Below, piece by piece: positions 60,458 to 64,000 of a DNA stretch of 64,000 bases. The position numbers and the translations under genes were made by a program. The DNA is taken from assembly GCA_050952845.1 (NCBI GenBank), contig JBMNLP010000001.1, forward strand, positions 1 to 64,000, in the 5' to 3' direction. The DNA is from JAGVSV01 sp050952845 (GTDB taxonomy: Bacteria; Bacillota; Clostridia; Christensenellales; Aristaeellaceae). Numbering within the stretch: the first letter of the stretch is position 1; each line of letters starts with the position of its first letter. The notes beneath the pieces are model-generated. The model was not told the DNA's origin. It saw nothing but the letters and a program-made list of their open reading frames with translations, and searched no databases.

Positions 60458-63400
60458 TCAAAATACTACGATTTCCGTCAACGCCGCACATCCCTGAACA
60501 GTCAGCCAAATGGCCGAGCCAGGCTCCGCAAGAGCGGATAAGTCCAGGCGGTTGACGCCCGGCTGGAGCCGGTCAAACGCTATGGGCTTGCTATCCGCAG
60601 CACAGGAGACGAGCAATTGATCGGGCACCGCTTCCCCAAGGTAGACCAGCAAACCCTTGATGATATTTTCTGATTGGATATGAAGCGCCTCATCACGGGC
60701 AATATAGGCCGGACCTGACATCCGCCCATCGGTTAGCAAGGAAGCGCGGACAGGAGCCCGGAATACCTGGCAACGCTGTGGTACGTCTGCCAGCCCAAGG
60801 CGGACGCCGACATGGCTGGCGGTATGGTCCAGGCGGGTTTGGGCGCCTTCTCCGGACACTACAAGCCAACCGGTGCCCCAATCGTACTCCATGGGTTTTA
60901 TCGCTCCATCCGTTAGGGTAGCCAGGCTTTTCTCGCCGTCTATATGGCTACAGACCCATCGATAAAAGCCGCCGCCCTCGCGGGAAGGTGCCAGTTTTGC
61001 TTGTCCCAGCGCCAAACCATAGGCTGCTCCCTCCTGCAGACGCAAGCCGGAAAACATGATGTCCAGCGGCTGCCCGTGGACAACCTGCGCCGCCGGCACC
61101 TTCACATCGCTGAGCAGCTGCTCCAGCTCGCCGCCTTCTCCCAGCGCATACATGGCTGCTGTCAAATCCGGAATCGGGGCGCCATCGACGCTTTCCTCCC
61201 TGTTCAGCTTCACCCGGATAACATCGATATCGACCATTCGCCTGGTTCCCCTGATTGTAACCTGACGATGCGCCGGAGAATACCAGGCTGTAAGTTCGGC
61301 AAGCCCGGCAAAGCGCAACGGATCCAAGCTAGCCAGCCGCAAACCATCAGCATGTACCGGCATGAACGAACAATTCAACACGTTGCTGCGCATGGTCAGC
61401 TTGCCGCCAGGCACGCGCAGCCATTGGCTGTTCGACAGGTATTCCAGGCTCCATGCGCGCATGCTGTCCTCCTCCTGCCCGGCACCAAACCGTGCCATGG
61501 GGATGACCTCCGCGCTGTCGATGACCAATTCCGTGTCAAATGTCACCCCGCACGCGTTGTCATAGCGGGTTTTATCCAGGCGAACAGCAACCCCGGCATC
61601 CGGCGCTGACGGTTGCCCCGCCATCGGCACCATCCCCGATATGTTGCCCGCCACCAGGTTCTGCGCGGGTTGCCTGCGCTCACGATTGTCCGCAAAGCCG
61701 ACAGCGTTGATCACAAGCCGGCTGAAAGCAGCGGCAAACGGGCCGCAATCTATATGGATTTCTTCTATGCCATTTTCAATGACCCTGCCCTGCACAGCAT
61801 GGGTGAACCCCGGCGCCTTGGCCAGCGGATAGCACAGGATACGACCAGAACCCCTTTGCTCGGGGTATGGCGCATGCTCCGCAGGCAGCAGGGGAGCCTC
61901 CGGCGTGATAACAAGCTCATTCCCCGCACTACCACGCAACACAACAACAGGATATAGAAAACGCTTCTCCCAGTCCGGCTCCTGGTCGCCCTGGTATTGC
62001 AGCTGCATCACCAGCCAGCTGCCCCTGGGCGGCGTCACGGCTTCCGAGCCATGCAGCGCCAGCACCCGCCGCGTTCCCCTCCCCCATGTAGCATGGGGAG
62101 CGTTCAGGCCATATATGCCCGGCTGGCTTACCATATCTCCCGATCGATTGTCCGCCCGCTCGACAGGATACGGCTTGAACCCTTCCGGCAAAACATGCAC
62201 CACCTGCCCGCCCAGCCGCAATCCCTGCGCGCTAAAGCAGGTAACGCTCAATGGAAACATACCGCCCTGCACATAGCAATGTTCCACAACATGCCCCACA
62301 GCAGAGGTACCGTCGCCAAAATCCCAGGTGCATTCATCCTCCAGACCTGCCGCCACCTTGAAACGCACGGGCTGGCCCGCGATCAAATAGCCTGGTTCCA
62401 GGCTGCAGCGAAGCGGCTCAGGCAGGCCAGGCAAGCACTTGCCGCCCAGCCGGTATATTTCATCGACGCTGTCATCTAAATGCACGTCTGCTCCGTCATT
62501 GCCGGAAAACACATTGTCGCGCAGATACACCATCCGTGCATGCTTCAAATAAATACCATGGCCTGTAAAATTGCCTTTGGTTTGGTTGTTCTCCAGCCTG
62601 TTCCCTTCAATGAGCACATGCAGGGAAGGCGTCTGCTCGCTATGCCGGAGGACGATACCGGGCCCGGCGTTGTCGTGCACATGGTTCCCCTTGATGATGC
62701 TATGGCTGCAGGAGCCGTTGACAAAGACAATGCCCGCGTTGCCGAAATCCTCGGGCGCGTTGCAAAATTCCCTGCCGTTAAAGGCAGCTTCGTTTTCCAA
62801 GAGCACCGTGTGGTTGGAGTTGCCCAGCCAAAACCCGTAGCTGCAGTGATTCGCTTTGTTGCGGATGTAGGTGTTGTGATCCGCCCAGGCCTCAAAGCCA
62901 TTGTTATTCGCGTAGGAGCAGTCGTTTTCTTCCATCAGGTTGCCGGTGGACATCCAGCCATTGAGCACGCGGATAAAAAAACCGTCCCCGCCATGGGTCA
63001 TGTTGTTGCGTTTGAATACGTTGTCATGGGATCCGGACTCCACCAGCACGCAGGCTGAATCCCGCGCATGCACCTCGCCGGGCGATATGCGCAGTCCCCA
63101 TGAGAAGTTGTTGGAAATAATCTGATTGGCGGAGGAATGCCACATTTTCAAGCCGGTGTTGGAGGTATGGCTGAAGTCGTTGTGCTCCACCAGGTTGTTG
63201 TCGCTATGGCGCAGGTGCAGGGCATCCCACACCCGGTTCGCCCGGCAGCGGCTGACGGTGCAGCCGCTTGACGAAACCATCAGGATGCCGCCGTGCTCGC
63301 CATGGTCGTCCCATCCCCAGCCCGGGTCGTGAAAGCAGTCCGACACATCGCAATTCTCCAGCACGATGTCACAGCAGTTTTCCAGATGGATGCCCATGTT

Positions 63401-63685
63401 GAAGCCGGACAGCGACAAGCCCCGCACAGACACCCCCGTCCTGCCCGTCAGACGCAAGCCGGTGCCAACATAGAGGCTATGCGCAGGCGCTGCGTGGCCC
63501 TGCACGCTTTCCGAGGTTGCCTCGCCGGCATGCCCGCCCCCGCGGATCACCACACCGCCTCCTTCTATCACGATATGGTCTGCAGCGATGACCAGGCCCT
63601 CTTTGCCCGTAAAATCGTAGACGCCTGGAACCAGGGCAACGCTCTGCGCAATGACGGCGCCGGGGTATGGAACAAACGCTTTCAT
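60458..63685 (-). CDS. Giant right-handed beta-helix/PKD protein without signal peptide
   Basis: GGAGG precedes the ATG at 63685 (1075 residues). Residues about 25-410 are a parallel beta-helix with many rungs (VRGLSLSGFNMGIHLENCCD, SDNNLVEHNDFSHTSNTGLK, LLENEAAFNGREF), as in pectate-lyase-like and mannuronan-epimerase-like folds. A PKD-type domain follows (CTWDFGDGTSAVGHVVEHCY, about 445-500), then three beta-rich segments resembling carbohydrate-binding domains. No signal peptide or anchor is visible although such proteins are normally exported, so export by another route or a cytosolic role is open. The next gene upstream is an ABC solute-binding protein, which suggests polysaccharide use. 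Confidence 0.8.
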   Translation of the reverse strand: MKAFVPYPGAVIAQSVALVPGVYDFTGKEGLVIAADHIVIEGGGVVIRGGGHAGEATSESVQGHAAPAHSLYVGTGLRLTGRTGVSVRGLSLSGFNMGIHLENCCDIVLENCDVSDCFHDPGWGWDDHGEHGGILMVSSSGCTVSRCRANRVWDALHLRHSDNNLVEHNDFSHTSNTGLKMWHSSANQIISNNFSWGLRISPGEVHARDSACVLVESGSHDNVFKRNNMTHGGDGFFIRVLNGWMSTGNLMEENDCSYANNNGFEAWADHNTYIRNKANHCSYGFWLGNSNHTVLLENEAAFNGREFCNAPEDFGNAGIVFVNGSCSHSIIKGNHVHDNAGPGIVLRHSEQTPSLHVLIEGNRLENNQTKGNFTGHGIYLKHARMVYLRDNVFSGNDGADVHLDDSVDEIYRLGGKCLPGLPEPLRCSLEPGYLIAGQPVRFKVAAGLEDECTWDFGDGTSAVGHVVEHCYVQGGMFPLSVTCFSAQGLRLGGQVVHVLPEGFKPYPVERADNRSGDMVSQPGIYGLNAPHATWGRGTRRVLALHGSEAVTPPRGSWLVMQLQYQGDQEPDWEKRFLYPVVVLRGSAGNELVITPEAPLLPAEHAPYPEQRGSGRILCYPLAKAPGFTHAVQGRVIENGIEEIHIDCGPFAAAFSRLVINAVGFADNRERRQPAQNLVAGNISGMVPMAGQPSAPDAGVAVRLDKTRYDNACGVTFDTELVIDSAEVIPMARFGAGQEEDSMRAWSLEYLSNSQWLRVPGGKLTMRSNVLNCSFMPVHADGLRLASLDPLRFAGLAELTAWYSPAHRQVTIRGTRRMVDIDVIRVKLNREESVDGAPIPDLTAAMYALGEGGELEQLLSDVKVPAAQVVHGQPLDIMFSGLRLQEGAAYGLALGQAKLAPSREGGGFYRWVCSHIDGEKSLATLTDGAIKPMEYDWGTGWLVVSGEGAQTRLDHTASHVGVRLGLADVPQRCQVFRAPVRASLLTDGRMSGPAYIARDEALHIQSENIIKGLLVYLGEAVPDQLLVSCAADSKPIAFDRLQPGVNRLDLSALAEPGSAIWLTVQGCAALTEIVVF

Positions 63686-63756
63686 AACATCCTCCAAACA
63701 TGAATCCAGGCCACCACGCCGAAACGGCAGTGATGGCCTGGCAGGGTCAGATCGGT

Positions 63757-64000
63757 TTATTTTGCCTGGTAGCGGTCGGAGGCAGCCTGGCGGACGGCAG
63801 TCAATTCGTCAGCGCCGTAGGCTCGCAGTTCAGCCAGGTAAGCGTCCCACTCGGCGTCGATGTCCTTTTCACCGGTGATGAACTTGTCGCGCCAGGATTC
63901 ACGCGCCGTTTTCAGGTCGGTCTGTTTCTGGGTGTTCAGATCAGTTTCCTCCGGGGTGAACGCCAGGAAAGGCTCAATGGCCAGGGAAGCATCCGATTGG
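63757..64000 (-). CDS. C-terminal end of an ABC extracellular solute-binding protein (partial)
   Basis: About 80 codons are inside the window, the start lying beyond its right edge. The visible end reads AIEPFLAFTPEETDLNTQKQ, ARESWRDKFITGEKDIDAEW and AYLAELRAYGADELTAVRQA, then SDRYQAK and stop. This is the characteristic tail of large lipoprotein-type (LipO) sugar-binding proteins of clostridial ABC importers. It precedes the beta-helix gene by 70 bases on the same strand, so the two probably form one operon for uptake of a plant glycan. Confidence 0.8.
   Translation of the reverse strand, partial: QSDASLAIEPFLAFTPEETDLNTQKQTDLKTARESWRDKFITGEKDIDAEWDAYLAELRAYGADELTAVRQAASDRYQAK

Noticed and set aside
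1..64000. tRNA, rRNA or tmRNA genes
   Set aside because: On reading both strands I saw no T-loop/acceptor-stem combination or rRNA-like sequence; a dedicated covariance-model scan was not possible.

Overview
The window reads as a chromosome segment of a moderately GC-rich member of the Clostridia (Firmicutes); a Christensenellales-like gut or anaerobic-digester lineage is my guess, not shown. Pointers are strong AGGAGG-type ribosome sites, SH3-repeat and peptidoglycan-binding exported proteins, a membrane pyrophosphatase, LacI/ABC sugar systems, GH127/GH51 arabinan enzymes, and a prophage with its own family A DNA polymerase.

Layout. (1) About 1-10.6 kb, all on the minus strand and AT-richer: early and replication genes of a prophage. 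Reading right to left they are a SNF2-type helicase (frameshifted exactly in its Walker A motif), an accessory coiled-coil protein, a Cys-cluster protein, PolA-type polymerase, BRO antirepressor, DUF4406-like protein, PrimPol/helicase, VRR-NUC nuclease, ArpU-like regulator, a small protein and an HNH nuclease. Packaging genes would lie left of base 1. An array of GTTACC/GGTAAC hexamers beside an AT-rich stretch at 1.77-2.04 kb looks like a replication origin. (2) 10.8-12.9 kb: an ImmA/IrrE-type metallopeptidase fused to a C-terminal HTH, facing a small XRE regulator across a symmetric divergent promoter. (3) 12.9-21.2 kb: a plus-strand defence island with XRE, a fused restriction-methylase, an S subunit, a zinc-ribbon protein, McrB with two EVE-like modules, and McrC. 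It lies where a phage integrase is usually found. (4) About 21.49 kb: an abrupt change to GC-rich host DNA inside a response-regulator gene that has lost its 5' end, the likely right end of the element.

(5) 21.5-26.3 kb: histidine kinase, radical SAM protein, DegV protein and YjdF-like membrane protein. (6) 26.3-28.1 kb: transposase remnants, followed by a HEAT-repeat gene and an intact ISAs1-family element (28669-29991) with perfect 15-bp terminal repeats and a perfect 10-bp target duplication. (7) 30-41.3 kb: flavoprotein, a nine-repeat SH3 protein, MmsA/IolA dehydrogenase, an anSME-like radical SAM enzyme, a LacI regulator, a 5'-truncated sugar permease and a D,D-carboxypeptidase. (8) 41.3-48.8 kb: a divergent arabinan locus with GH127 on one side and GH51, SGNH esterase, PHP protein, MFS transporter and a sugar isomerase-like protein on the other. 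(9) 48.9-53.5 kb: a somewhat AT-richer cluster of Gfo/Idh/MocA oxidoreductase, ceramidase-like protein and a clan GH-A-like hydrolase. (10) 53.5-64 kb: a MITE-like palindrome, iron alcohol dehydrogenase, coupled asparaginase-purB, H+-pyrophosphatase, GNAT acetyltransferase, a very long beta-helix/PKD protein without a signal peptide, and the 3' end of an ABC solute-binding protein gene.

The most interesting unit is the 12.8-21.2 kb island. It combines a self-contained modification/restriction enzyme with a modification-reading McrBC machine and a zinc-ribbon protein in one tight plus-strand array, carried at a prophage end and facing an ImmA-like protein across a two-way promoter.
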